Shown here: in pieces, positions 7,979 through 17,200 of the stretch
How the letters are laid out: each line of letters opens with the position of its first letter
Numbering within the stretch: the first letter of the stretch is position 1
Virus record (IMG/VR): IMGVR_UViG_3300009149_010530
Coordinates: 1-29,372 of that record
Direction: 5' to 3' (one strand)
DNA: 29,372 bases
Source: a virus
Program-made: the position numbers and the translations under genes
Notes under the pieces: model-generated
Database searches by the model: none
Told to the model about the DNA's origin: nothing
What the model saw: the letters and a program-made list of their open reading frames with translations, nothing else

Positions 7979-8040
7979 CCGTAGAGACCGAGACCTGCCA
8001 CCAGAAGGGCCACTGTCCGCAACGACGGGGCATAGGGTGA
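7975..8040 (+). CDS. Possible 21-residue micro-protein with a CHxxxHC motif
   Basis: An ATG at 7975 overlaps the MuF stop as ATGA and opens a 21-residue frame ending at 8040. The peptide contains CHQKGHC, a spacing that could bind a metal ion. The ATGA overlap is the same coupling used by clearly real genes here. Against it are its very small size and the lack of any other evidence. Confidence 0.25.
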   Translation: MTVETETCHQKGHCPQRRGIG

Positions 8041-8072
8041 AAAGGACGCACGGATGGGGCGAGACCCCGTCC

Positions 8073-8088
8073 CGATTCCCTGGAATCG
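8073..8088 (+). other. Perfect palindrome, possible operator
   Basis: CGATTCC (8073-8079) and GGAATCG (8082-8088) are perfect inverted copies separated by CT. The site lies in the 102-base gap before the gene at 8143. The two-base spacer is too short for an RNA hairpin loop without opening pairs, so a DNA-binding dimer site is a better guess than a terminator. No promoter was recognised next to it. Confidence 0.25.
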
Positions 8089-8142
8089 CGTTAGGCGGCG
8101 ATTGTGCGAATCGGCTATTCTATCGAAAGGGAGACGAGCGCA

Positions 8143-8325
8143 ATGCCAGCCGACAGGAATCCGAGAGGCGTCAAGAGGCCCAAGGATGGTCGCGGTGACG
8201 GCGACGGGATGCCCGGCGGACTGAGGCGCGGACGTAACACCGATGACTGCGGGCGCGACGGTCCGGGACACGGGGAGGGCGAAGGGGCTGGTGGGGGTAC
8301 TGGACGGCGCGAGGAAGGCAGATGA
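8143..8325 (+). CDS. Small Gly/Arg/Asp-rich protein
   Basis: A 60-residue, strongly hydrophilic protein made mainly of Gly, Arg, Asp and Glu, probably disordered. A GGGAG ribosome binding site lies just upstream of the ATG at 8143, and the stop overlaps the next gene as ATGA. Similar short glycine- and arginine-rich proteins occur in phage head modules, where their role is unclear. Low-complexity composition means the coding call rests mainly on its start signal and its coupling to the next gene. Confidence 0.45.
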   Translation: MPADRNPRGVKRPKDGRGDGDGMPGGLRRGRNTDDCGRDGPGHGEGEGAGGGTGRREEGR

Positions 8326-8492
8326 GCGCAATGCCGAACACCGACCCCGCAAGGCAAACCGAACCGCTGTGGGTGGAGAGGCCGAAGTGCGCACACTCGG
8401 GAGCAGAGAAATGGTCGTGGGTGCTGGCCCTAGGCCTTGGTGTTCTCGCCGTGAGCATCAGCCTTCTCATCGGCTATTGGAGGGGCTTCTGA
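8322..8492 (+). CDS. Small single-pass membrane protein
   Basis: A 56-residue frame starting with an ATG that overlaps the previous stop (ATGA, 8322-8325). A polar N-terminal half (about residues 1-30) is followed by one hydrophobic segment at about 31-52 that begins WSWVLALGLGVLAV and ends with IGYW, then a short basic tail. This is a credible transmembrane helix, probably N-terminus in or out with equal likelihood. It carries one cysteine and no enzyme motif. Sitting among head genes, it could be a membrane-active accessory protein, but no holin partner (endolysin) lies nearby. Its stop is followed by the next ATG after two bases. Confidence 0.5.
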   Translation: MSAMPNTDPARQTEPLWVERPKCAHSGAEKWSWVLALGLGVLAVSISLLIGYWRGF

Positions 8493-8494
8493 CC

Positions 8495-8758
8495 ATGCCC
8501 GCTAACGTCGTGAAGACCCCGCGAGACGAACGCCTCTGGGCCGACGCCAAGGCCCAGGCGCGGAAGGAGTACCCCGACGTAGACGAGGGCTCCGACCGCT
8601 TCTACAAGCTGACGATGGGCATATTCAAGCGGATGCAGACGCGGGCGGGCGGCGGGGACGTGAAGAAGGCCGTGGAGCCGAGGCCCCTGATGGTGGCCGA
8701 CCCCGCCCTGCGGAAGGCGCTGGAGGAACTGCCGCACAAGGGCGACGAGGGAGAATAA
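8495..8758 (+). CDS. Small conserved-looking phage protein
   Basis: An 87-residue protein starting at an ATG preceded by GGAGGGG (8479-8485). The first half (MPANVVKTPRDERLWADAKAQA, then a helix ending in FKRMQ) resembles small proteins of unknown role commonly found near MuF and capsid genes in other phages, in which a 'TPRDERLW' type opening is followed by an acidic helix. The second half is charged and Pro/Leu-containing. The frame stays open further upstream, but that part overlaps the membrane protein gene and has no start signal. No function can be given. Confidence 0.6.
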   Translation: MPANVVKTPRDERLWADAKAQARKEYPDVDEGSDRFYKLTMGIFKRMQTRAGGGDVKKAVEPRPLMVADPALRKALEELPHKGDEGE

Positions 8759-8760
8759 CG

Positions 8761-9882
8761 ATGCCTGCGGTGCTGGTCGGGCAAACTGGGCGGGAGCGGA
8801 TGGCGAAGGCTGCCTCCTACCCTAGGCCCGCCTTCGTGGGTGCCACCATACCAGATTCGGCACGTGCGCGGTTCGCGCACATCGAAGGCCTAGCCGAGCA
8901 TCTGCATATGACGCTGTTGTACCTGCCCGAGGGTCCGCAGGACTGGAGCGAGGAACACGCTATCATTCGGGCAGTGCATCATGTGGCCCAACGCACACCC
9001 CCTTTGCGCTGTAAGATCACTGGCATCGGAATAGTGGGTCAAGAGCCAGTACTCGCGGCACTCGTAACCGTGGAGAACGGTGCCAAACTCCACGCGGACT
9101 TGGTGGGGACGATTGCTGACGGCGAACTCGACCGAGCGGTTGAGCGAACGTATGACTTCCTGCCGCACATCACTCTCTCGCATCAGCCTGCAGAGGAGGC
9201 GGCTGCTGCCGACTTGCGCAAGGTGCGGTGGACGACAAAGAGCATTACCCTGCAGTTCGGCAAGCGGGGTAAAGTGCATCGGTTTTACCTGAAAGGACGG
9301 CGCTCGAAGCTCCGTGTGCTCTTCAAGGCGGCGCGCCAGTTCGGCCTCTTCGAGGAAGCCAAGCATCCCCGCTACCCCAAGGGCCACCCGAAGGGCGGGC
9401 GGTTCATGCTGACCGGGAGGAGGGCGGAGGGCGGGGAGGCACCGACGGCAGCGGCGACGGAGGCAGAGTCCTACGAGGCCCCCGGCAAGTTCCGCAATGT
9501 GCGCGGCTTTGCTGACCGCAAGGGGTATCCTAAGCCAGACCGCTATCGCGTAATCTTTGAGGGATGGACAGCTATCTATGTGAGCGATACCGGGGCTGAG
9601 TACCACCTCCAGATTGAGCCCCAACTGTGGCCGAGGGAGACTGCGGGACGGTATGGCAGATGGGTTGATGTCCTATCGCAGGGAGCAACGCATCGGAACG
9701 TGCTGTGGGAGAAATTGCCCAGCATCAAACAGGGGATAGAGAAGATAGTCGGCTTACTATCTGCCGACGCAGACAGGGCCGAGCGTGAGCGTGGCTTCTC
9801 GCTTCGGCCCCAATCGCGGTCTTCCCCGTTCCGTAAGGCGCTACTATCCTTCGGAGGTCCCCGTGCTGCAAGTGCGCCGTGA
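8761..9882 (+). CDS. 2H phosphoesterase / 2'-5' RNA ligase-like protein
   Basis: A 373-residue protein whose N-terminal 185 residues have the two catalytic HxT motifs of the 2H phosphoesterase superfamily: HMT at 49-51 (LHMTLLYL) and HIT at 136-138 (FLPHITLSH). Members open 2',3'-cyclic phosphates or hydrolyse 2'-5' bonds, and the phage member Acb1 destroys cyclic nucleotide immune signals. After a basic linker comes KHPR at 201-204 and GGRF at 212-215, shared with the next gene. The C-terminal domain (about 240-350, with aromatic residues) is of unknown type. The ATG at 8761 follows GGGAG; the stop overlaps the next gene by 20 bases. The substrate is unknown. Domain call is strong; biological role is inference. 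Confidence 0.75.
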   Translation: MPAVLVGQTGRERMAKAASYPRPAFVGATIPDSARARFAHIEGLAEHLHMTLLYLPEGPQDWSEEHAIIRAVHHVAQRTPPLRCKITGIGIVGQEPVLAALVTVENGAKLHADLVGTIADGELDRAVERTYDFLPHITLSHQPAEEAAAADLRKVRWTTKSITLQFGKRGKVHRFYLKGRRSKLRVLFKAARQFGLFEEAKHPRYPKGHPKGGRFMLTGRRAEGGEAPTAAATEAESYEAPGKFRNVRGFADRKGYPKPDRYRVIFEGWTAIYVSDTGAEYHLQIEPQLWPRETAGRYGRWVDVLSQGATHRNVLWEKLPSIKQGIEKIVGLLSADADRAERERGFSLRPQSRSSPFRKALLSFGGPRAASAP

Positions 9883-11596
9883 CAATCCATCGGCCCCTCT
9901 CCTAGCCTTCGGCCTCAGCAAGGCTGGTGCCCAGCAGGGGTTGCCGTGGGAGGAGGGCAAGCACCCGCGTCAGACCGGAGGGCGTTTCGGCGAGAAGCCC
10001 TCGGCGGAGGCGGCCCCCGCGCAGAGGCAGTTTCAGTTTGCCTTCGCGATGCCGCCAACTGGCAGCCTCTCCAAGCGCGTCAAGCTGATAGCCCGGATGT
10101 GCGGCCTCTTTGAGCCGATGGCCCTCTGGGGACTGAGCGACGAGGAGGTCGTGCAGGCCAAGCGGGAGGCGCAGGCTGCCAACGATGAAGTCGGCGAGAT
10201 GATGCTGGACATCCATCGCAACGTGCGGGCGCGGATGTCGCCGGAGCAGGTGAAGGACGCGCACAACGTTGTGCGGGCGATGGTGGCGCAAGCGGTTGCG
10301 AAGCGACGCCCAGCGGAGGCCCCGAAGAAGAAGGCTGTTGCGCTGGACGAGCGGCTGCTGGCACTGGGGATTAGTGCCGACCACCTAGCACCTGCGGCGA
10401 TGCTGCAAGCTAGAGCCGTGGCAAAGGCCGTCATCCGCACCCCGATGGAGGGCGGTGTAGTCGCCTGGGACAAGGTTCCGGTCGGGGCGTCCATCTGGGT
10501 GACGGTCACAAAGCCCGGCCCGCTCAAAGGCCGCAAGCTGCAACTGACAAAGCGCCCCGACCATCAGTTTGCGGTCACGGGCGGGACGCCCTTCGTCTCG
10601 CACAAGGGCAAGTTCTCTGGCGAGGAAGCCGAGAAGCGCGGGGCGGCCTACAAGCACATGACGGTCGCCCCCGGCGGTCGCGCGGGCTACATGACCGCCA
10701 AGGAGCGCAAGGCCCGCGAGGAGCGCGAGAAGGTCAAGCAGGCCCAGGCTGGCAAGCGCAAGCGGATCCGACAGCTAGGGCAGGAGAAGGGGGAAGCTGC
10801 ACGTGGGGCGCGAGAGGCATTTCTGGCGGCCACGGGCGCGAATCCCGACTACTTGACGGAGCAAGAGGTCGCGAACGCTACGGGTGCCCTCCAACAGCAG
10901 GCGGAGGATGCTGGGTACGAGAAGACCACGGCGCGGCAGTGGGCAAGCAGCGTGATGTCGGCGGTGGCCCGTGCGCAGAACAAAGCCGACGACAAGCGGG
11001 CGAAGGCCGTTGCGCGGCTGGCCCGCCGCGTCCGCCAGCGGATGGAGGACCTCGGCGAGGACTTTGAGGCGGCGCGCGATGCAGCCCGACAGGAGATAGA
11101 GGTGCCGACCTACCTCGACCCCGCAATGCTGCCCCCGCCGCCGGTGCCCAAGCGCGACGCTACCGAGCAGGAGATAGAGTTGCAGGTGGCCGACGCCGTT
11201 GAGAGGGCGGTGGAGGAGGCGACCGCTCGCCCCGCCGAGGTTGCGCTGCCAGCGGCCCCCGTCGAAGAGGCGGCCCTGGAGGCGGGATGGACGCCGCCGC
11301 CGTCGGTGTATGCTGAGGAGTTCGCAGAACCCGAACACGTGGGCATCTACTCTGAGGAGGAGCGCCGCTATGCGCTTGTCCCTGCGGGTGAGCGACGCGA
11401 GGTGCCGCCGCAGGCCGAAGCTCCCGCCGCAGTGGGCGCAGCCGAGGTGGTAGAGGAGCGCAGGGAAGAACCTGCCCCCGAGCCAGCGGAACGCGAAATC
11501 GAGCTTGAGCGGACGGAGAAGTTGCGCGAGGAAGCGGAGGCCGAAGCGCCTCCCGTCGCGGGCATGACGATGCGGGAGATTATGGGGCGCGTTTGA
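9863..11596 (+). CDS. N-terminal part of a giant polyvalent-type protein, ended by TGA
   Basis: A 577-residue product from a GTG at 9863 with GGAGGT (9853-9858) just upstream; an earlier GTG at 9785 lacks this signal. A KHPR...GGRF motif lies at 33-42, echoing the 2H protein. Next come a helical region, a beta-rich segment (about 220-290) with a VTGGTPFVSHKG loop, a long basic and charged coiled coil (about 290-420) and an acidic Ala/Glu/Pro-rich tail ending GMTMREIMGRV. The stop TGA at 11594-11596 is followed, in the same frame, by open coding sequence that runs into the helicase at 11774. The likeliest original state is one protein of about 1,415 residues. Confidence 0.7.
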   Translation: MLQVRRDNPSAPLLAFGLSKAGAQQGLPWEEGKHPRQTGGRFGEKPSAEAAPAQRQFQFAFAMPPTGSLSKRVKLIARMCGLFEPMALWGLSDEEVVQAKREAQAANDEVGEMMLDIHRNVRARMSPEQVKDAHNVVRAMVAQAVAKRRPAEAPKKKAVALDERLLALGISADHLAPAAMLQARAVAKAVIRTPMEGGVVAWDKVPVGASIWVTVTKPGPLKGRKLQLTKRPDHQFAVTGGTPFVSHKGKFSGEEAEKRGAAYKHMTVAPGGRAGYMTAKERKAREEREKVKQAQAGKRKRIRQLGQEKGEAARGAREAFLAATGANPDYLTEQEVANATGALQQQAEDAGYEKTTARQWASSVMSAVARAQNKADDKRAKAVARLARRVRQRMEDLGEDFEAARDAARQEIEVPTYLDPAMLPPPPVPKRDATEQEIELQVADAVERAVEEATARPAEVALPAAPVEEAALEAGWTPPPSVYAEEFAEPEHVGIYSEEERRYALVPAGERREVPPQAEAPAAVGAAEVVEERREEPAPEPAEREIELERTEKLREEAEAEAPPVAGMTMREIMGRV

Positions 11597-11773
11597 TCGC
11601 GGCGACGGGCGAAGGGCGAGGAAGACTGGCAGCTTGAGAGCGAAGAAGCACTTGGCGAACTCCTGGGCAGCTATGAGGGTTTCCAGCGGGCGGCCCTGGA
11701 GCAGCGCAAGCTAAGAGCCGGGCTGGAGAAGCTCCCGGAACTGGAGGGCCGCCCCACTGCCGCGCTTGAACAG

Positions 11774-14110
11774 TTGACGGTCGAAGCGGAGAACGTCAGC
11801 GAGCAGGAGCTGGCGGAGGCGATGCGCCGCTATGAGGCGGCCCCGCCGGAGCAGCGCACGGATCGTCTCTATCAGGCATTGTCCGACCACTGGAACGAGG
11901 ATCTCGGCAACACGCTGGCGGGCCACATGGACGAGGGGGCGAGCAGTGCCCTGACCGGCCTCGTCGGTGACTTCCTGGGGCGGCGCGTGAGCGTCGGAAG
12001 GCTCGTGCGTGCCCTCGCCCCTGCGGGAGCGGCAGCCGCGCTCGCCTACGACCTGCACGAACGCTTGTCGGAAGCCGACTATGCGCAGGTCGCCGAGCGT
12101 GTGGAGACCTGGAACTCTGAGAACCAGGAGAAGACCGAGCGCAAGGCATTGGAGGCGAACGCGCAACTCCTCGACGAGTACAAGCTCATCGAGCAGCACC
12201 AGGACAAGGGCCTTCTGAGCGAGGAGGGCGCGGAGGCGCTGAAGGCGGAGAACCTGCTTCGCCGCCGCCGCAACCTGGGTGTTGGCCTCGGCTCGCTGGA
12301 GGCATCGGCGAACTTCCTCGGCGCAATGCAGATGGCGATGCGCGGTAGTGACCAGCAGGTGACGCTCATCTGCGGCGCGAGGAAGGCGGACGCGCAGGAG
12401 CGGCTTGACGCGCTGAAGCTGAAGACGGGGAAGAACGTGCAGCTTGTCAACAACCCGGCGACGAACCAGTGGGAGATACGCACGACGGCCCTGGGCTTGC
12501 AGCGGTTCATAAACTACGAGGAGAAGCTGAAGACGCGCAACGCCGAATGGCAGGGCGCCAAGAACAATGAGGCGGAGGTCGCAGAGGCGGACGCGCCACC
12601 GGGTTTCAAGCGCAAGGTCGAGGGCGAACCACTCCGCCTGCGCAAGGAGCAGCGCAACGACATAGACTGGCTGCTGAAGGCTGGCGGCGGACTTGTCGCC
12701 AGAACTACGGGGGCGGGCAAGACCCTCACCGCACTAGGGTTTGCCGCCCACAAGCTGAAGGAAGACCCCGAACACAAGGCCCTGATGGTTGTGCCGAAGG
12801 GCCAGGTCGGACAGTGGATCGCTGAGGCGAAGAAGTTCACCGACCTGCCCATCTACGAGGTGCCCGAAGGAGCGACGAAGGAGGGCCGCGCAGACCTTTA
12901 CTACCAGGGTCCCGGCGTCTACATCGCGAGTCACCGCGACGCGAGCTTTGACACTAGCGCGATTGAGAACGGGGGCTTCGGAACCGCCTGCGTTGACGAA
13001 CCACAGCTCTTGAAGAGCCGCGCATCCGCCCGACTTGGGGCGCAGGCGCAACGGCTGTTCAAGATGCCCTTCGAGCACCGGATTGCACTGACGGCGACGC
13101 CCGCGCGCGAGAAGCCCGTGGAGGCCTACAACATCGTCAACTGGACGAACCCCGGCGAACTCGGCTATCGGACGCGCTTCGAGCGTGCCTTCGGCGGCTT
13201 CGGGGCGGGCACCAACGCTCAGGACGCCGGGCTGGCGAAGCTCCTGCGTGACGAGATCGAGCCTTACGTCTCAAGCTCGGCCCTGGAGAAGCGAAGCTAC
13301 GAGGTTGACCATCGGCACCACGCGAGCAGCATTTCGCAGGCGCAGAAGAAGCGCGAGGGAGAGATCGAGGCTCGGCGCGAGGAAGTCATAGCGAGCTTCC
13401 GTGGGCGGGGCGGTAAGCGCAAGGCCCTGGCGGAGATGGAGCGCCTTCAGCGCGTGAACGTGGATGACGGGGATGCAGCCACGAACGTAAAGATCGCGGA
13501 CTTCCTCTCAGAGGTCAAGGCAAGCGATCCGCTGGCGAAGCATGTGGTCTTCGTGTCGGGACCGGAGCAGCGCCGGACGGTGGTGCAAGCACTGGCCGAT
13601 GCAGGGTACAAGCGTAGTCAGATCAAGAACATCGCGAAGACAAGCGGCGTCAAGGCGGCGCAGATCAGCCAGCGCAAGCGGCAGTGGGGCGAGGACCCGA
13701 ACTGCCCGTTCATCATCATAGACGCGAGCACCTCGGCGGGACACAACCTGCAAGCCGCGAGCCACGTCCACATCATGGGCGCGCCGGATGATGCCGCCCA
13801 GATGTTACAGGCCGAAGGGCGCGTGGCGCGCGATCCGCGCGAGGGAGACGTGGGCGTCCACACCTACAAGACGGACAGCCCGTTTGAGGCCGAGGAGTGG
13901 CATGTGCTGGACGACCAGATGAAGCTGCTCAATGCGACGGTGCCCGCGCTGCTGGCGCAGGCGGGGCTGAATAAGTCGGCGAGGGCGCTTATGCGGTTCA
14001 CTGGGCGACACCGGGCCTACCTGCGGTATCATCCCGTGGTGAACGTACCTGTGAATGGGCACGGGACGCGCCTATCGTTCGGAGAGAACAATGCCGCAGG
14101 TACTTCGTAA
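11774..14110 (+). CDS. SNF2-like superfamily 2 helicase, downstream part of the giant protein
   Basis: The frame is open from 11597, immediately after the upstream TGA; the TTG at 11774 is only the first formal start and has no ribosome binding site. Numbered from there (778 residues), the first 280 are helical. The helicase core has motif I TTGAGKT at 311-317, motif Ia VVPKGQ at 339-344, motif II DEPQ at 408-411 in place of DEAH or DEGH, motif III LTATPAR at 439-445, motif V near 654-667 and motif VI QAEGRVARDP at 681-690. An insertion of charged helices lies between the two RecA lobes. All catalytic residues appear intact, including the motif II glutamate. It probably moves on or remodels DNA, perhaps after ejection. 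Confidence 0.8.
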   Translation: MTVEAENVSEQELAEAMRRYEAAPPEQRTDRLYQALSDHWNEDLGNTLAGHMDEGASSALTGLVGDFLGRRVSVGRLVRALAPAGAAAALAYDLHERLSEADYAQVAERVETWNSENQEKTERKALEANAQLLDEYKLIEQHQDKGLLSEEGAEALKAENLLRRRRNLGVGLGSLEASANFLGAMQMAMRGSDQQVTLICGARKADAQERLDALKLKTGKNVQLVNNPATNQWEIRTTALGLQRFINYEEKLKTRNAEWQGAKNNEAEVAEADAPPGFKRKVEGEPLRLRKEQRNDIDWLLKAGGGLVARTTGAGKTLTALGFAAHKLKEDPEHKALMVVPKGQVGQWIAEAKKFTDLPIYEVPEGATKEGRADLYYQGPGVYIASHRDASFDTSAIENGGFGTACVDEPQLLKSRASARLGAQAQRLFKMPFEHRIALTATPAREKPVEAYNIVNWTNPGELGYRTRFERAFGGFGAGTNAQDAGLAKLLRDEIEPYVSSSALEKRSYEVDHRHHASSISQAQKKREGEIEARREEVIASFRGRGGKRKALAEMERLQRVNVDDGDAATNVKIADFLSEVKASDPLAKHVVFVSGPEQRRTVVQALADAGYKRSQIKNIAKTSGVKAAQISQRKRQWGEDPNCPFIIIDASTSAGHNLQAASHVHIMGAPDDAAQMLQAEGRVARDPREGDVGVHTYKTDSPFEAEEWHVLDDQMKLLNATVPALLAQAGLNKSARALMRFTGRHRAYLRYHPVVNVPVNGHGTRLSFGENNAAGTS

Positions 14111-14291
14111 GCAACTCGCCGCGACCGACGTTGCCCTCCGCCGCCAGGTAGAGAGGCTGAAGGCCTTGGCGTCGAAGGCGCACAACGAGTATAAGGCCGC
14201 CAAGACCAGCGGCGAGGCCCGCGACGCACTTGAGCGGTATGAGCAGTGTCAGGAAGTGCTGGGGCGGATACGATTCGGAGGGCTATCATAG
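14091..14291 (+). CDS. Small coiled-coil protein
   Basis: A 66-residue protein, almost entirely predicted helix with heptad-like spacing (LRKQLAATDVALRRQVERL and onward), consistent with a short coiled coil. GGAGAG lies directly before the ATG at 14091, which overlaps the helicase by 20 bases. The stop TAG shares its last base with the GTG of the next gene. Being locked between two giant helicase genes suggests it acts with them, perhaps as an assembly or packaging partner, but nothing in the sequence proves this. Confidence 0.6.
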   Translation: MPQVLRKQLAATDVALRRQVERLKALASKAHNEYKAAKTSGEARDALERYEQCQEVLGRIRFGGLS

Positions 14292-17200
14292 TGGCCGTAG
14301 TCGGCCTCGCACGAACTAGGCGGCCCCAGGGCGGCAAGCAGTCGCGGGTCCCGTGGCCGATCCTGCGGCCCGAGGACTGTGCGCACCTTGATATGCACGA
14401 ACTGCTGGTGCGCGGTGACGACGGGAAGGTCTACAAGGCCGCCGTCTGCGCCCTCTGCGGTGCGGTGCAGGATGTCCAGTCCCTACGGCACCGCAACGGC
14501 CCGCCGCGTACTATGCTGATGAGCAAGGCGGCGGGCGACAGTATAGACTGGCGCGGCAATCCGCTGTACCGCTGGATAACGATTCACCCGCAGGGCAAGG
14601 AGGAACAGGGCTACCCCGTCCTGCTGCGCCTGGACAAGGAGGGCAGCAGCAGTGGGCACATCGTCGGCGGGGCGGGTGGGGCGCTGAACTATCGGCGCAT
14701 AAGCCGCCTGAAGACGAAGCGCCAGTACCAGGTTGAGGCGCGGGCGCGGCGGGAAGAGAAAAAAGGAGAGAGGGAAGCACGCGAGGCCGCAATGTCCGAG
14801 GCGGAACTTGGCGAACGTGCCGCCGCCCGCACGGAGGTCGCGCAGGCACGGACGGAGGCGACGCACGAATATCTGAAGACCGTCGCCGAAGTCCAGGGCT
14901 GGGGGCCGGTGGCACTCTCCGACGAGGACAAGACGCGGATGTCGGAAGACAGTGTGCGCCGGATAGAGGCGGCACGCGAACGCTGGCAGGAACGGGCGGC
15001 GCGCGAGCTTGACGAGAAGATCAAGGACCTCGTGATAGGACAGCACGACCGCGAGATCGCCGAGGCCCTGGACGGTACAAACCCCGAGGAGTTGATGTCC
15101 GACGAGGTGGACGACTCGGGCCTTGGCTACGCGGCACTGTTGGCGAACCTGGCCGAGGCGCACGGTATGGGTCCCGATGCCGCACGGCTACGCGCTCGCT
15201 TCACGACCACCAGGGCGTTTGAGGCGGCGGAGGAGGGCGGCTACATTGAGGACGCGCAGAAGGCAAGAGACTACGTAGACATGCTCCAGGTGGGTGCCGC
15301 CGAGGCGCGCACGGAGGACAAGCCCTTCCGCGAGGAGGGCCTGCACCGCCCCGAGTTCTCCAGCGAGGTAGCCGACCCCGCGCAGGCGCGTCGCCTGCTC
15401 GTGGCGCGCGAGCAGTGGAAGCAGCACGAACGCGAACTGAAGGCGAAGGAGCGCGGCATTGAGGCCCTGGCTCCCGGCAGCATCGAGATACCCGCTGGCG
15501 CGGCCCTTGTTGAGACCACGGAACTGTCGGACGAACAGGCAATGAAGCGCGTGACTATGGGCCTGCAAGACCGCGCGCGGCTAGTTGCGGCAGACGAACT
15601 GCTGTCGGAGGTAGAGGCGGTCGAGGAGCGCACGGGCAGCATCGAGCAGCACATACACGAGGGCCACACGCGCCAGTTGGAGGAGATCGGCCAAGCTACA
15701 TTCCACCAGCCGGTCGGGATGGGCCGCGAGACCGTAGACGTTCTTGGGCCGGACGCCTCCGCCGCGATCTTCAGTGAACTGCTGAAGGAGGAAATGAACG
15801 GCGATACGGAGGCGGCGCGCGAGGCCCTCCGTGAGCATCACATAAGGACACAGGCGCAGAAGGCGAAAGATGCCGTTGCCGAGGGCAAGCAACGGCTTGC
15901 CGCTGCGGAAGATGCCGTGAAGGACCTCCCCGAACTTGGCGACGATGGTGTGCAATCGCTGCTGGCAATCGAGGCGGCGAACGACAAGCGCCGAGAGGAG
16001 CTGGAGGAGGCCAAGCGCGTAGTGGGCGTTGCCCTCGGTCGCCTGGAAATGCTGGGCAGCATGAACGCGGCCCTGGGCGAAGAACATGAGCGGATTGACG
16101 TTGCCCTTGGTGAACTGGGCGGCAAGCAGGCATACCAGATCGCCGCCGCGCTCGGACTTGAGGAAGGCGAGTACGAGGTGCAGTCGGACGGCCCGCACAA
16201 GTACCTGCTGTTGGAGGAGAAGGGCTGGCGGAAGTTGATAGAACCGCCCGACCCAGAGCAGGGCGAACTGTACGAGGCGGCCATCGGCATCAAGAAGGGC
16301 GAGGCCGACCAAGAGGGTTGGCTGCCGGATGGTATCATGGGCCGCCCGTCGGATGCTTACTACGATGATGTCGCGATCCAGCGGGCCTATGAGTGGGACG
16401 CGACGCCGGAGTTCAAGGGGAAGACCGGCGAGGAACTGGGCGGTGCCATTCGCGATTATGCGGGCAACATGCTCGCCAACGATGGGGCAGGCAGCGTCGG
16501 CAGCCTGCGCTTCAGGATGCTATCGCCGGAGTTTCAGGCCGACCATCTGGACGACGCGCAGGTGGGCGAATACCAGCGTGCGATGATGGGGTTGTTCCCC
16601 GCCTCGGGCGCTGACGACGACTGGGAGAGCCTGGCGCAGGAGTTGGTCGCGCCCATACGCGAGCGCGAGGACCCCGAACACGCCGCCTTGGACAGTCAGC
16701 GCATATCGGTTCCGCAGAGTTACGACGCGATGCACCGGGCACTCAACGAGGTCCCTGGGGGCAAGGTGGCATTCAAGCCGCTGGCTCACTTCGGAGTTGA
16801 GGATGCCGCGCTTCTCAGAGACTACTTCTGGGAGCATCTGACGGAGGAGAAGCGCCCGGTGGCCGCCGAGACACGAGAACGCCGTGCGGCAACGACGGCG
16901 GAGGGGGAGAAGGTCATCGCGGGGCAGGCCACGATCTTCGGCGAGGTCGAACCCGTCACACGCGGCAAGACCGAAGCCTTTCAGGAGCGTGTCGCGGCTG
17001 AGGAGGTCGCTGGTGCGGAGAACGCGTGGACGCGCTACGTCAAGGCGCAAGGCAGTCCGCAGGCGGCCTATCATTCCCTCCAAGACTTGGTGAAGGGCGA
17101 ACTGGTTGAGAAGTTCGCCACGCAGTACGGGCGCGAAACGGGCAGGGAGGTCAAGGGTGGCCGCGCGGACATCGCCAACCCGCTCAAGCATATCATCGGC

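Noticed and set aside
8054-8218. Open frame of 54 codons starting at an ATG behind AAAGGA
   Set aside because: It overlaps the Gly/Arg-rich gene in another frame, has a composition unlike neighbours and no link to the next gene.
11594-11596. Genome-wide reassignment of TGA as a sense codon
   Set aside because: Many genes here end with TGA overlapping the next start (for example 3960-3962, 8323-8325, 19169-19171), so TGA is used as a normal stop.
14246-14290. ATG at 14246 as the start of the second giant helicase
   Set aside because: It lies inside the small coiled-coil gene and has no ribosome binding site, whereas the GTG at 14291 follows GGAGGG and couples to the previous stop.
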